Source: Melieria omissa (Eukaryota; Arthropoda; Insecta; Diptera; Ulidiidae). Taken from it: 64,000 nucleotides of DNA. The notes under the pieces were generated by a model, which was not told where the DNA came from, made no database searches, and saw only the letters and a program-made list of their open reading frames with translations. Made by a program: the position numbers and the translations under genes. Below, piece by piece: positions 9,935 through 21,119 of this stretch. The stretch covers positions 37,290,989 to 37,354,988 of the forward strand of contig OZ020267.1 in NCBI GenBank assembly GCA_963971225.1, in the 5' to 3' direction. Each line of letters begins with the position of its first letter. Position 1 is the stretch's first letter.

Positions 9935-12145
9935 CACTGTTCTAGACTGAAAGTGACCCACTAGAAAATATAAATGAAACTATTCTTCATCTTTTCTAAA
10001 AACCCTGCAAAAAAGCCCAAAGAACATCAATACAAGTCGCTTATTTTCATAACTCAATCGACATTGTGACATGTGATTAGCCAACAGTCGAATTTTCTTG
10101 CACAGTGTTATTAGCCCTGACTGCTTAAGCACTCTGTGGGTAGACACTCTGTCTCTGTCTGTCTGTGGCATCAGTCAGTGTTGTATGTGTCTTTTGATTT
10201 TCGGCACCGTTCGGCTAATCTCCGACATGCCTTGCCATCCTGATTGCCAAGCAGCCATAAATTCTCCAGCCTCTGGCATAACAAAGTGCGCCTTCAGCAC
10301 ACGTGTTACAAATTTTATATGAGCAGCAAGCATCTGTGTGTGTGTATTACACACCCACACATACATATGCACCGAAAGCAGTGCCGAAAGCATATTTGAT
10401 GCCTCACAGGAAGATGTCGTAAAAAAGTTTTACAACCTGCGCTGCACTTTATGAATATTCCGGCACACACTTTTATGTCGACAGTGCCGCGTATCTCAGC
10501 CACCAACAACAGCAAATGACTAACGAATTTATGTTGACAACAATGTTGCGGCAGGATGCAGACAACGTCGCCGTCGAACAAGAAAGCACAAAGGTGGCTG
10601 CGTCAATGAAGCGCAGGAAGGAAAGCATTACACAAAATAAATAAGTGTAACGTATTTTTAGCAGCAACAACAACTATGCCATCGTAAATTCCATGCAGAA
10701 GGTCAATCAAGGTGTTGCTCATGAATTTGTTGTTGCTCCGAGCTTGTTGCTTTGCTCGCTTCGCACCAGGGAAATGCGCCTAAAGTTGTGCTTAAAGCAA
10801 TGCGACGTCGCCTGACGCACATCAAATCTAGATTAATATGTATGCGGTCGCCAGTAGAGTCAAATTACTACCTCATTTCGTTCCAAGCTGTCGGCCATCA
10901 TATGTGTCATCGTTCGGCTCAGGCCGACGATTGTCGTAAAGTGTATTGCTGTCGCATGTTCCGGTACAAATTTGCTCTTTATTCGCTTTTCATTACCGGC
11001 TTTGGCAGGTGTGACGACGAAAAAGCGCCTACAAGTATGCCACACTTGGCCAAACGCGCCGACATCATTCACCGCTTAAAATCACATACGAGGTGGTCGT
11101 AAATCGAATTATACGACAATATTTTATGCGTTCGCTCATAACAACTGTTGTTATGGTGTTTTCGTTTAGTTTTTAGTTTTGTCAGTTGGTGCAATGTGTC
11201 GTAAATCGGTGGATCTGGCAGTGTCATAAATGACAAAGCGTTACCAATACTTTCTGTTTTATTTCTTTTTTTGTTTTTAGTGTCTTAACAAAAGCCATTT
11301 GCAACTATTTGTTGCTATGGTCAATCAAAATAAATGCGAGTATTTTTACAGTTTTTTGTGTGTTTGGGTGGGTTTTCCTCTTTTATTGTGCTCCCTTTTG
11401 GGGCAGTTATCAGCTTCATTACAAAGTGATAGTTTACCACTTTTACAGCTATCTTTATAGCTACATATATGAAAGCTTTTTCTTTAGATGGGGAAGAAGA
11501 GTTTTTGAGGTAAATTGTTCACTTATGGACTCTGCAGTAATCATTAAAGGCATCAGTCTAAGTCAGAGATCAGTCTAAGTAAGGCGATTCCTGTTTGAAA
11601 AGCGAGCTAAAGTAAAGCTCCTCTCTTTTCAACTCCAATCGATTATGATGAATAGCTTACGGCAGATTTGCATTTCTAAAAGCCGCTGGCAGTGTCAGTT
11701 TCAACTAATGGCAACATGACGCAATGCATACTACATCCAGCTCATCAAAGACACCAACCCTTGCATTTTCCCATAACACCTCCCACCTAGCAGCAACAGA
11801 TGCATAGGCGACGCTCTCACAACTCAGTAAAAAGCTTTCACGTACGGAGGCGTCTCTCCTAGGGCCCAACAGACTACGGTAGACTAATCACCCACCCTGA
11901 CAGAACTTCAATCGATTAATCGGACTTATTGAAGTCCTGTGCTTCCAAGTAGAGTGAACTATGAGGTAAAAAATGGAATTGGGGGACACCAAAGCTCGGA
12001 GATTCAAAGTGAAAACCAGCAAATACCATTTAAAGAAATCTTTTCTATCTGTGGCTGCTCCTTCAGCTGACATGCAGTTGAATGCATAAAAGTGTCCAAT
12101 GAAGGCCTAAAATTGGTCATTCAGGACCTAATACTAGTACAAATT
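9935..12145. other. Mostly unique block
   Basis: The 10090-11250 part is of balanced composition with CpG-containing stretches and no visible repeats, and short overlapping open frames without similarity. The 11640-12100 part has codon-like texture on the plus strand but I could not assign it to any family. Probably host non-coding DNA plus an unrecognised relic. Confidence 0.4.
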
Positions 12146-12146
12146 T

Positions 12147-13080
12147 TAAGCTGTGTTAAAGTAAAAATTACATCTTTCTGAGACTGTTGGCATCTTAAAG
12201 CAATTTTTCAAAGATTTCTTCACAAAACTTCATATCCGCCTATCCGAAAAGGTATACATTTCTTTTATTCATAAGCTCGCTTGCGATTCGACTACTCAAC
12301 CCTTTCATCCCCGAATTTTACCCTGTGTGTCGATATTACTTTAGGTGAGTTAGTTTACTTTTGAAGACTTTTAGCTTAAAACGGGTTAAATAAATTTTGT
12401 ATCAATATTTTTTAATTGCAGAAAAATTATTTAATATTTATGGAAAAATACAAAATTATCACTTTTTGATTCTATTTAACAGTTATTAAAGAAACATGGT
12501 TTTGATCAAACGCACCCAATTTGTAGACTTCAATTAGAACACAAACGATTTTAGCTTAAAACAGTTTAAATAAATTTTGTAGCAATATTTTTTAACTACA
12601 GAAAAATTACTTAATACTTATGGAAAAATACAAAATTATCATTTTTTGATTTTATTTAACCATTATTGAAGAAACAGGGTTTTGATCAAACTCCCAAATT
12701 CGTAGACTTGAAGTAGAACACAAATTTTCCCTGATATCGCTGCAAATGATTGGAAATTATTTTAGGGATAGCAGTAACATTTTTGTAATTTGCTTTGAAT
12801 TTCTAAAAAATATTAATTTGTTGGTGCCTTCTTAAATTAAACCCATGAATCAATCGTACATTTTGTTATAAGATAACAAATAGGTGATGTTGCTCTCAGG
12901 CAACTTTGGGGTCGAAAGGGTTAAGCTGTCCAGTTAAAGTAAAAATTACATCTTTCTAAGACTTTTGGCATCTTTAGGCAGTTTTTCAAAGATTTCTTTA
13001 CAAGACTTCATATCGGCCTATACGCCGAAAAAGTATAAATTTCTATGGCGCACAAGCACACTAACAACTCGAGTACTTAA
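12147..13080. repeat. Direct repeats flanking a TTAA element
   Basis: Two direct copies of about 150 bp share GTAAAAATTACATCTTTCT, TTGGCATCTT, TTTTTCAAAGATTTCTT and ACTTCATATC (12147-12295 and 12924-13075). The 621-bp TTAA element lies between them at the boundary. The host segment was therefore already duplicated in tandem, or the repeats belong to an older element. Not a target duplication, which for this class is only 4 bp. Confidence 0.6.
12300..12920. mobile_element. Non-autonomous piggyBac-like element with internal tandem repeat
   Basis: The left end is CCCTTTCATCCCCGAATTTT after TCAA (12296-12299, one change from TTAA); the right end, read inward, is CCCTTTCGACCCCAAAGTTG, followed by TTAA (12921-12924). 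Both termini are the same as those of the element at 60917-61586, in opposite orientation. Two tandem units of about 180 bp lie inside (12369-12548 and 12549-12725), each with TTTTAGCTTAAAAC and GGTTTTGATCAAAC or close variants. No coding capacity. Confidence 0.82.
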
Positions 13081-14406
13081 CACTAGAAAGACCGCAAATT
13101 TTCTATCTATAAAAGTTACATATTATACCCGTTGATATCTTGAAAATTACACATCAGATTTGGCTAATTTTAATTGTAGAGCCCAATAAAAAAACTAAAA
13201 GTCATTAACCTTAGAACCGTGAGTTGGGCACTCAGTGCCCATATTCATTTTTTATGTTCAATTCCGGGGATTTGGGAAGTCCAATTTTTTTTTGGTAGGC
13301 AGATAGATTGTACTTTTGTTTATAAGTTGACAAAATTACAGGTACATGTCTCTTATAATAAGAAAGTTATGTCATTTTACAAGATGAGACTTGGGGCACT
13401 CAGTGCCCATAATATTTCCTCATATATCACAGGGCAACAAATTTCGATTTTCTGGTTTTGACATCAGTTCTAGGGTACTTAGGGGCCGCTGATTTCGAAT
13501 CCGCAAACCGTTTTCAAAACATAGTTTCCGTTTTCGCAAAAAATGGGTGTGTAATTTTTTCGGATTTTTCCTGACTTTTTTCACGTTTTCGATTGTAATT
13601 TCTAAACCAATAAACCGGTAGACATGACTTTCACTTTGTGGCATTTACAGCACCTCACGGCTTCTTTTCCAATGTAATTTGCTTTTATAAGTTTTACAAT
13701 TCCGCGGTAATTGGACGTCAAAGTCGGAAAATATGGAATTTCAAGGCGATTTCTTTGATGTCGAAAAACATGCACATTTTTCGTAAATCAATAATCGAGT
13801 TAGGTATAACACGAAAGCGGAAACATCAATTAATACAACACAGCCAAATTATTTGGTGTAATTCCCATTCTCATCGAAATAATACCAAAACTGTACCATA
13901 GTCATTTTCATCATTTTTCATATATTTTCCTTACAAAATTAGGGGCCTCACAATATGCAAAGTTCTTTTTCACAAAATATTATGCCGATGCTGATACGGA
14001 CTTAGATGTTAATAAATATGCAAACAATATTCCAACAACAGCAACATCAAATCAAAACGCATCAAAAAGACAGCGGATAATTTCACTCAGTTGAGCGGTT
14101 CAAAACCAAAACTTTATATGTTTTTTATATTTTTCAGTTAAAATACATTGGTTTCTAACAATAAATACTTTTTTCAATAAATTATTTGCATAAATAAGCG
14201 AAATATTGGCGTTTTAATAAAAAAAGTTCATAAAAATCTTAAATTTCCATACAAAATACACTACTGGGCACTGAGTGCCCAAGTCACGAGATTAAGTTGT
14301 ATAGCCAAGTCACGGTTCTAAGGTTAAAACAAAAGTTGATGAAATACTAAAGAAAAACAGATATTTAAAAATAAAACCCCTCCAAATTACAATGGTCTTT
14401 CTAGTG
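13081..14406. mobile_element. piggyBac-like MITE (outer), containing a second element
   Basis: Inverted ends CACTAGAAAGACC at 13081 and at 14406 (read inward) are flanked by TTAA on both sides (13077-13080 and 14407-14410). The terminal word resembles the canonical piggyBac terminus CCCTAGAAAGA. Removing the inner element leaves only about 210 bp, so the outer element is a small MITE. It served as the target for the element at 13209-14323, which used an internal TTAA. Confidence 0.82.
13209..14323. mobile_element. piggyBac-like non-autonomous element (inner, 1115 bp)
   Basis: Termini CCTTAGAACCGTGA point inward from both ends and are flanked by TTAA (13205-13208 and 14324-14327). Subterminal copies of the palindrome GGGCACTCAGTGCCC occur at about 13227 and 13392, and its variant GGGCACTGAGTGCCC at about 14266. 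Interior bases 13455-13740 are related to a segment inserted in the mariner at 15145-16764. Open frames in it are short and have no transposase similarity. Confidence 0.85.
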
Positions 14407-14410
14407 TTAA

Positions 14411-15144
14411 TCAAACGCCACTAACTAGTAATCAAAGAGATCGTATTACGCTTTCGACGTTGAACATTTTTTACAACAAATAAATAGCTACCTACCATAA
14501 AAAATACTTCCCACGATGTGAAATCAAATAATTTTCAAATGAAAATGAAATTTTCTGCATCGAATTGACGTTAGTTTATATTAAAATACCGCTATGGCTA
14601 TTAACAAATTTCACTCATTCATATTTCGTGCAAACTCAGCGCCGTCAATCGATCGAATTGTTTGTGGCCAATTACACATGGCAACGTGTTGAGCGTTGTT
14701 AGCCAACTTCATGCAATAATTTTAGCTGATAATTGCGCCATTTCCATGCAATCACGCCATGACAAAAGCACTTTCCTTAGCCAAGTCTTGTGGAATCGAA
14801 TTGATTGCTATGAGTTTACAAACATAATTATTACTCAGCACTGGGTTTCCAGAGTTTACTCATTTTGGTTATGGGTTTTGTAAAGCCCGAAATTTGGCAT
14901 TTATGATACTCGTACGAGTATCAGGATCACGAAAGGAGAATCGGTATCACAAATAGATTCGCCAGGTGCAACAATCACTCGGCGGGATGACCCATGCAAC
15001 AGGCTGCCTTAAGAAAGTTGCCAAATAGAGTTGCCATATGTAAACTGATTATGTTGTATAAAAATTTAGTACTTTAACTACCTACTGTATACCTAAAAGG
15101 TGCACATTTCAGCCATTATTTCCTTGATTACTTGATTTTAAATA
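14411..15144. other. Spacer with 18-bp perfect palindrome
   Basis: Mostly AT-rich, no coding similarity. A perfect palindrome GATACTCGTACGAGTATC occurs at 14905-14922, followed by a less AT-rich stretch to about 15020. Its role is unknown. Confidence 0.45.
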
Positions 15145-15325
15145 CGAGGGCAATTTGAGAAGTCAGTGACTTTTTTTAATTTCGCGCGTAGTAACTTTAA
15201 ATGCATCTCTGCTACTGTCAACTACCATCTCTTAGTGGGCTACATTCAACTTGTGAGCATGATGCGTCATTTACTTTGTGTTTGACAGTCATTGAAAGCA
15301 GACAACTGTGTGAATTTTGACAAAA

Positions 15326-16660
15326 ATGGAAAAAAAGTAATTTGGCGAGCTGATAAAAGATGGTTTTTTGAGTAAAAAAACATCACTGAAACCAAGGAGA
15401 GGCTTAATAAATACTAAGGGGCCTCTGCACCATTAACTTCAATTTTTTACCGAATTCCGTTATGGTTGTACCAGCACAAGAGACGCCGAACGTTCAGGTC
15501 GCCCAAAAGAGAACGCCAGAAATGGTTGATAGAGTCCATGGAAATGATATTGGACGAATGGAGAATGAAAGGTCGTGAGCCCGGTAGGCAGAAAGCATCG
15601 ATAGGTAGCACTAAAATGTCGACACAAACTGCAATCTGGGTTGTATTTGTTGATGATTATAGGTGCAAAATCCGTTCGAATTGAAATCCTACCTGCTCCT
15701 TCTCAAAAGTTATTCATATTTTTATATTTCGAATCGGGACAATTTGTAACACAGGACAACAAAATAAACTTTGTTCCTGTTGCATGGAGTGTTTTACTGT
15801 TTCTTACAAATTTGGGTGCGCTGATTTCGAATCTACCCTCAGATTTTTTTTAGCAGGTCTAGTTAGTGAGATATAGGTACCGTGTCATTTTTTCAGTTTT
15901 TCCTCTACTTTTTCCATATTTTGGATCGTAATTTCTAAACCAAAAAACCGCTTGACATGATTTTCACCTTATCGCATTAACAACACCACACGGCTTCTTT
16001 CTCAATGCAATTTATTTTTATAAGTTTTAAAAATCTGAGGTAATTGGACCTCAAAGTCGGAAAATATGGTTTTTAATTTCGTATCCATAGATGAAACACG
16101 GAGCCATCACTGCACACCTGAGACCAAGGATCAGTCAAAGCAGTGACCTTCTCCGGGGGAACGTGTGCCAAAGAAGGCCAAGGTGGGTCTGTTGGCCAAC
16201 AAGGTCATGGCTACAGTTTTTTGGGATGCATGCGTTTCATTTACATCGATTATCTTCAAGAGGGTAAAGCGATTACTAACACATATTATGCAGAGCTGTT
16301 GGATCGCTTCGACGTTGATTTGAAGCAAAAACGACCGCGTTTAGCGAAGAAAATGTTCTCTTCACCACCAGGACAACGCACCAGCGCACACATGTGTCAT
16401 CGCTATTGCAAAAATCCATCCATTGGGCTACGAGCTGCCACCCCATTCAGCATATTTCCAGATTTAACCTCCAGCGACTATTTTCTATTCCCAAACCTGA
16501 AGAAATGGCTCGGTGGTAAGAGATTTGGCTTGAATGAAGAGATCATCACTGAAACATACGAGTATGCCTATTTATTTTAAGGACCCTGACAAAAACCTAT
16601 TATTTTGAAAGGATAAAAAAATTGGAAAAACGATGGACATATATCGAGCTAAAAGAGAAA
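15326..16660 (+). pseudogene. Mariner transposase relic (two parts)
   Basis: The first part starts at the ATG at 15326 (MEKK, then a stop) and reads GELIKDGFLSKK, then RDAERSGRPKE and MILDEWRMKGRE in different frames, the helix-turn-helix region and linker. The second part, from about 16075, reads FVSIDETRSHH (first catalytic D), KVMATVFWDAC, LDRFDVDLKQKRPRLAKK, HQDNAPAHTC (second D), a changed third site, and NLKKWLGGKRFG. Many stops and shifts make it inactive. Confidence 0.75.
15640..16070. repeat. Insertion related to interior of the 13209 TTAA element
   Basis: This segment interrupts the mariner transposase. From about 15795 it parallels 13455-13740: GCTGATTTCGAATC, GTAATTTCTAAACCAA, CACGGCTTCTTT, GGACCTCAAAGTCGG, AATATGG. 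The copies are perhaps 75-80 percent alike by eye. No TTAA or inverted ends are apparent at its borders, so it may be a truncated relic of the full element. Confidence 0.6.
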
Positions 16661-16769
16661 TTATTGAAAATTTGAGAAATTTGAAATATTTGAGAAATCA
16701 AATAATTTTTTACCAAAAAAAATGCTTTTATTCAAAAATTCACTGACTTATCAGACTGCTCTCGTACAA

Positions 16770-18150
16770 AAGTCTTATTTTTGTCTGCGGGTATTACAAA
16801 GGTTGTTAATAATTTCAGAATTTCCATTGATGCCTAATCCCAAAATTGTTAAATACTTGAGATGAGAAGAAGCAAACTCATTACAACAAACTCAACATTA
16901 CACTTCGTTAGCCCAGTTCATGGGCTTTTCGCTTCTTTTTGCACTAAATGACTTATCAAAGATGAAGTCAGCTTAATTTGGCTCGCATCATTAAGAAGAA
17001 TAGATTCGATTGGCATTGAATATGGTTAACTTAACGCAATCAAGAATCAGGGTTATTACCTGATCTTTGGCCCTAACAAAAAAACCATCCAAACCAACAT
17101 GTAAAATGCTTTACCTACATTCATCTGCGCACACATGCATAGTTAATACAAATAATATTTTTTTATATATTTATGATGCTCTTCATATAAAAATTTATTA
17201 ATCGCAAGTCTTTCATTTTCATATTCTATGAAATTACAAAGCACTGAAATTAAATATTTACCCAAAGCCCTACATAGCTATTAGACGGCAACGTAGACAT
17301 TCGCACTCACCAGTGTCGATGCCTGGGCGCACTTTTAATTTTCCCAGGTATATACTTAACTGCAGCAAAATAACAACAATAACAACAATAACAACAATAA
17401 CAACAATAACAACAATAACAACTATTACTACTGTATAAGCAGAAAAAGAAAGTAATTGGCCAATGCAACGGCAACTGCAATTAATTTATGAATTATTAAT
17501 TCAATGAGCCAGTTGCTGTATTTTGCTCAAGTGCTGCCCGCTGCATAACTTCAATTGTATGTACATATGTTTGTATATATATTCATATGGATATATATAT
17601 AGATATATGTATGCATATGCATTTTTGCATCTGTGTTTGTGTCTGTGTGCACTCGACATGCAAGCAACGCCGGCCCACAGACACATAACATACGAGTGCC
17701 CACTTGTGGCCCGTCTTTTGCGTGCCGCTCCAAGTGGGTCATTCAACTACAACAAATTAGCCAGCAATTTCACGCCACAACAAACAATTGCCGTGAATAT
17801 GAGCCACGTTGTAGTGAAAAAAAATCACACACACATTTTTCACACAACGAAGCAAATGCGTGAATTGTTTGTTTGAAGTTTCCCATTTGTTGTGGAGCAT
17901 TCAAAAACAAATCATAAAAAGAGACTAGCAAAAGTTTAAAGCTAATTTTGATTACTTTCTAATTCGGTCTTTCGGGCTGACATCAATCAGCAATCTGCGC
18001 AACTTCTAATTGGCTTGAACGAATATTGGCAGTAGATATCCTAAAACTTGTTATGGGGCAGTTAATTCGCTCTTAAGGCTCTGGATACGGATTTATTTAA
18101 ACAGATTTAATTAAAGGCTATTTTGAATTGCTGCAAATCTCTTAGCGAGA
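16770..18150. other. Spacer with hexanucleotide and AT microsatellites
   Basis: An (AACAAT)n tract of about 10 units lies at 17368-17428 and an alternating AT/ATAC tract at about 17560-17625. The rest, including 17440-17880, has no coding or transposon similarity. Open frames across the microsatellites are low complexity. Confidence 0.5.
17368..17428. repeat. (AACAAT)n microsatellite
   Basis: About ten uninterrupted copies of AACAAT. No further feature. Confidence 0.85.
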
Positions 18151-18153
18151 CTA

Positions 18154-18675
18154 GAGCTGGGAAACTAACGATAGTTTAAGTGCAAAATGTCGATACTATC
18201 GGATAAAAAAAAATTGTTTCATATATTAATGTGTAGTGACTACTCGTTGCGATACCTGGTAATTAAACTGAAAAAGGTTTATCTTAAAAGTTTTTACAAG
18301 ACATAGAAATTCGATATTTAGATTTTGAGTTGCTTGAAAAGTACCACGCCCCTATTCCAATGACAATGAAGGTATTTTATAGTAATAATTTGTATTTATT
18401 TGGGCAATGCCACACCCCTTCGTTCAATGCCTAGTTTTCCAGCCAAAGAGTGCATCTAAGTAGAGAATTTGCATCCAAGTTCCACAGCAATTATTTGTTA
18501 CAAAAACCATGCCACGACCTTTGTTCAACACCCGTGAGATTTCACCAGCGGAACAACATGAAGAAGTTGTGCCAAATTTCAATAAGTCGGGGAGACTTAT
18601 AAATCCGACATTATAGATTTAAGTTATATGAGCGGTGCCACGCACTCTTTTTCATACTCAAAAAATAATAACTAA
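18154..18675. other. Region with CGATAGT-type words, possible older element
   Basis: The left part has AGAGCTGGGAAACTAACGAT, AGTTTAAG and TCGATACTATCGG. A second cluster of ACTATCGATAGT lies at 20065-20145, beyond the mariner. These words recall termini of some P- and hAT-like elements of flies and may mark two ends of an older element. The match between the presumed ends is weak. Confidence 0.3.
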
Positions 18676-19970
18676 CAGTTGTGCTGAAAAGTTCGTATCG
18701 TTTTATAGAAAAAAACATTTTTTTGGCAAAATTCGATTTTCTTATTCAACATAGTTGCCATCGAGGGCGATACACCGATTATAGCGATTCCAACTTTCCA
18801 CTTCCAACTTTTCAATACCATTTTTGTAGTACGATTTGTGTTTGGCCTCAAAATAGGCCTCTGTTTCGGCGATTACTTTCTCATCGGCTTTAAATGTCTT
18901 TCCAGCGAGCATTCTCTTGAGATCTGAGAACAGGAAAAAGTCGCTGGGGGCCAAATCTGGAGAATACGGTGAACGCGGAAGCAATTCGAAGCCCAATTCA
19001 TGCAATTTTACCATCGTTTTTCTCGATTTGTGACGGCGCATTGTCTTGATGAAACAATACTTTCTTCTTCAAATGGGGCCGTTTTTTCGCGATTTCGTCC
19101 TTCAAACGCTCCAATAACGCTATATAATAGTCGCTATATAATAGTCCCTTTCCAAGATAGTCGATGAAAATTATTCCATGTGCATCCCAAAATACGGCCG
19201 CCATAACCTTACCGGCCGACTGTTGAGTTTTTCCACGCTTTGGATTCGGTTCATCGCTTGCAGTCCACTCAGATGACTGCCGACTGGACTCCGGAGTGTG
19301 ATGTTGGATCCATGTTTCATCGATTGTCACATATCGACGCAAAAATTCACTTCTATTGCGGTTGAACAGCTCCAAGCATTGCTCTGAAGCATCGACACGT
19401 TCTTGTTTTTGGTCGATTGTGAGCTCGCGCGGCACCCACTTTGCACATAGCTTTCGTATACCCAAGTATTCATGAACGATATGTCCAACACGTTCCTTTG
19501 ATATCTTTAGAGTGCGAGCTATACAAATCAACCTCAATTTACGATCTTCCAAAATCATTTTGTGGATTTTTTGATGTTTTCGTCCGTAACAGCCTCTTTT
19601 GGACGTCCACTGCGTCCATCGTCTTCGGTGCTCATATGACCTGTACGGAATTTAGCAAACCACTTACGAATGGTTGCTTCACCCAGCGCAGAGTCCGGAT
19701 AACACTCATCAAGCCACTTTTTGGTATCAGCAGCACTTTTTTTCATCAGAAAATAGTGTTTCATTAAAACACGAAATTCCTTTTTATACATTTTTTTCAA
19801 AATAACAAAAGTTGCTTCACTCAAAATGCTGTATCTCACAAACTAATAATCAGACAGCTGTCAAATTTATACACGTTTCTTTTGAAGGTTGGTACTACCT
19901 AAAAATGATACACATTTTATTCTAATGGCGGCATCTCAAAGAAACGATACGAATTTTTCAGCCCAACTGT
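18676..19970 (-). mobile_element. Mariner element, irritans type, 1295 bp, nearly complete
   Basis: Inverted ends ACAGTTGTGCTGAAAAG (18676) and ACAGTTGGGCTGAAAAA (19970, read inward) continue as TTCGTATCGTTT, matching at 27 of 29 positions. Both ends abut TA (18674-18675 and 19971-19972). The element size is normal for mariner. It encodes an irritans-subfamily transposase on the minus strand, interrupted by two short frameshifts. This is the best-preserved transposon in the window and probably one of the youngest. Confidence 0.93.
18742..19791 (-). pseudogene. Mariner (irritans) transposase with two frameshifts
   Basis: The ATG at 19791 gives MYKKEFRVLMKHYFL, the usual start of irritans-type transposases of about 350 residues. 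The helix-turn-helix region and ERSGRPKE-like linker follow. Near 19570 one A is missing from an A run, so the frame ends at IKKSTK and resumes with MILEDRKLRL. Near 19040 two bases are missing after NAP, and the frame resumes with RRHKSRKTMVK. The catalytic words are present: VTIDETW, HQDNAP and SPDLAPSDFFLF. The C-terminus is CIALDGNYVE. All three catalytic aspartates survive, but the copy cannot make the full protein. Confidence 0.92.
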
Positions 19971-19972
19971 TA

Positions 19973-20300
19973 AAAACCTCTTCTCCCATTGTGTCTAGAT
20001 TTCAGATCACATCGGAATATCTATGGCGTCGAATATTTTAAAGCCACTGACGGCACAGCAGAATAAGCCGATGTATCGATAGTGCTAAAAAAACTATCGA
20101 TAGTGATATATAAATAAAACTATTGCTTTCGATAGTTGTACATCTCAAAGCAAGACTGCCAAGCAGCTTGGTTCCAAAACATACCTTCAGGGTACTATAG
20201 AACATTGCAACATTCCAATGAATGCTCGACATGACAACGCTTTGTATTCCCCTTTTTTAACCTGTACGCTTTATTCTCATCCAAGTTTCATACAAAAAAT
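19973..20300. other. Spacer with CGATAGT cluster
   Basis: Three or more copies of CTATCGATAGT-like words lie at about 20065-20145. They may belong with the similar words at about 18165-18205. No coding similarity. Confidence 0.35.
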
Positions 20301-20302
20301 TC

Positions 20303-20620
20303 ACCTAAGATGGGCTGAAGGCAACACAGAAACTAACGTTCCAAAGAGACGTTCACTAAAAAGAGACCAGGTAAGAACCATGATTGAACGTAATCGAGCT
20401 TTTATAACTTCTTGTTGAGTATGGAAATTAAATTTTAGAAAAAGCACAAATAGAAAAAATTATCCTAAGATGGGCTGAAGGCAACACAGAAACTTCAGAC
20501 GTTCCAAAGAACTTTTCTCACTAAAAAGGGACCAAATGAGAACCATGATTGGACGTTTTCGAGTTTTTATAATTTTTTGTTTAGTATGGAAATTATATTT
20601 TAGATAAAGCAAAATTAAAA
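20303..20620. repeat. Tandem duplication, about 160 bp per unit
   Basis: Two direct units share CTAAGATGGGCTGAAGGCAA, ACGTTCCAAAGA, AGAACCATGATTG and GTATGGAAATTA. The second unit (from about 20462) has several small differences. The origin of the unit is unknown, and no coding similarity is seen. Confidence 0.65.
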
Positions 20621-20829
20621 AAACAGATTTTCGAAAAAAAAACTTAATATATCATTACAATTCAGAATGTGCCATCTCTGTGTGCTAACATGAGCTTTCA
20701 TAGGGAAGATGTCATTTCAACCTAACCCAATCGGTACGTGACAAACTTCCTTTCATTGCATATTTAATAGTATTCAAACTGCACTTAATCTCAGAAGTAT
20801 GTGATGATCTTTAGTTGGATCCAGTACAA

Positions 20830-21110
20830 TACCGAGATCATCAAACATTCTGTCAGGTGTACTGACAGGTCACTGTGTAATTGATTGATTTTGAACGACT
20901 TCTGTCGATGCTGTACGGACGCAAAAGGACAAGAAATCACAGTTCATCTTCTTTGCACTTGTGCCGCATTCTCTAGAAGTAGAAAGATTCACTTGTTATC
21001 TCGCATTATCTCGAAGAAGGAAGATTCACTTGGGCAACTTGTTCTCCTACAGTCTGGAAGATTCAATCGATAAAACTATTCACAGTCTACTAGGCTTCGT
21101 AAGGAGTTCA
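20830..21110 (+). pseudogene. LINE ORF2 C-terminal fragment
   Basis: The plus strand reads LSGVLTGHCVI, then NDFCRCCTDAKGQEI, then TVHLLCTCAAFSRSRKIHLL. This is the cysteine-rich block following the RNase H domain of I/LOA-type LINE ORF2 proteins (TGH...CxxC...H-LCxCxA). The frame extends to about 21073. Upstream RT and RNase H domains are not visible. A different family from the 7130-7835 tail. Confidence 0.7.
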
Positions 21111-21119
21111 AACTGGTGA

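Larger units (their letters stand above)
15145..16764 (+). mobile_element. Degraded mariner element with internal insertion
   Basis: Terminal inverted repeats CGAGGGCAATTTGAGAAG (15145) and CGAGAGCAGTCTGATAAG (16764, read inward), both followed by TCAGTGA, are flanked by TA on each side (15143-15144 and 16765-16766), the target duplication of mariners. The interior holds the N- and C-terminal parts of a transposase separated by about 430 bp of unrelated DNA (about 15640-16070). Without it the element would be about 1.2 kb, close to the usual size. Confidence 0.82.

Noticed and set aside
11640..12075. Possible LINE remnant on the plus strand
   Set aside because: Some words look RT-tail-like, but no diagnostic motif could be confirmed.
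12147..13080. The 150-bp direct repeats as a target duplication or LTR pair
   Set aside because: They flank a TTAA element with its own ends and 4-bp target, lack TG...CA ends, and are diverged. More likely an older duplication.
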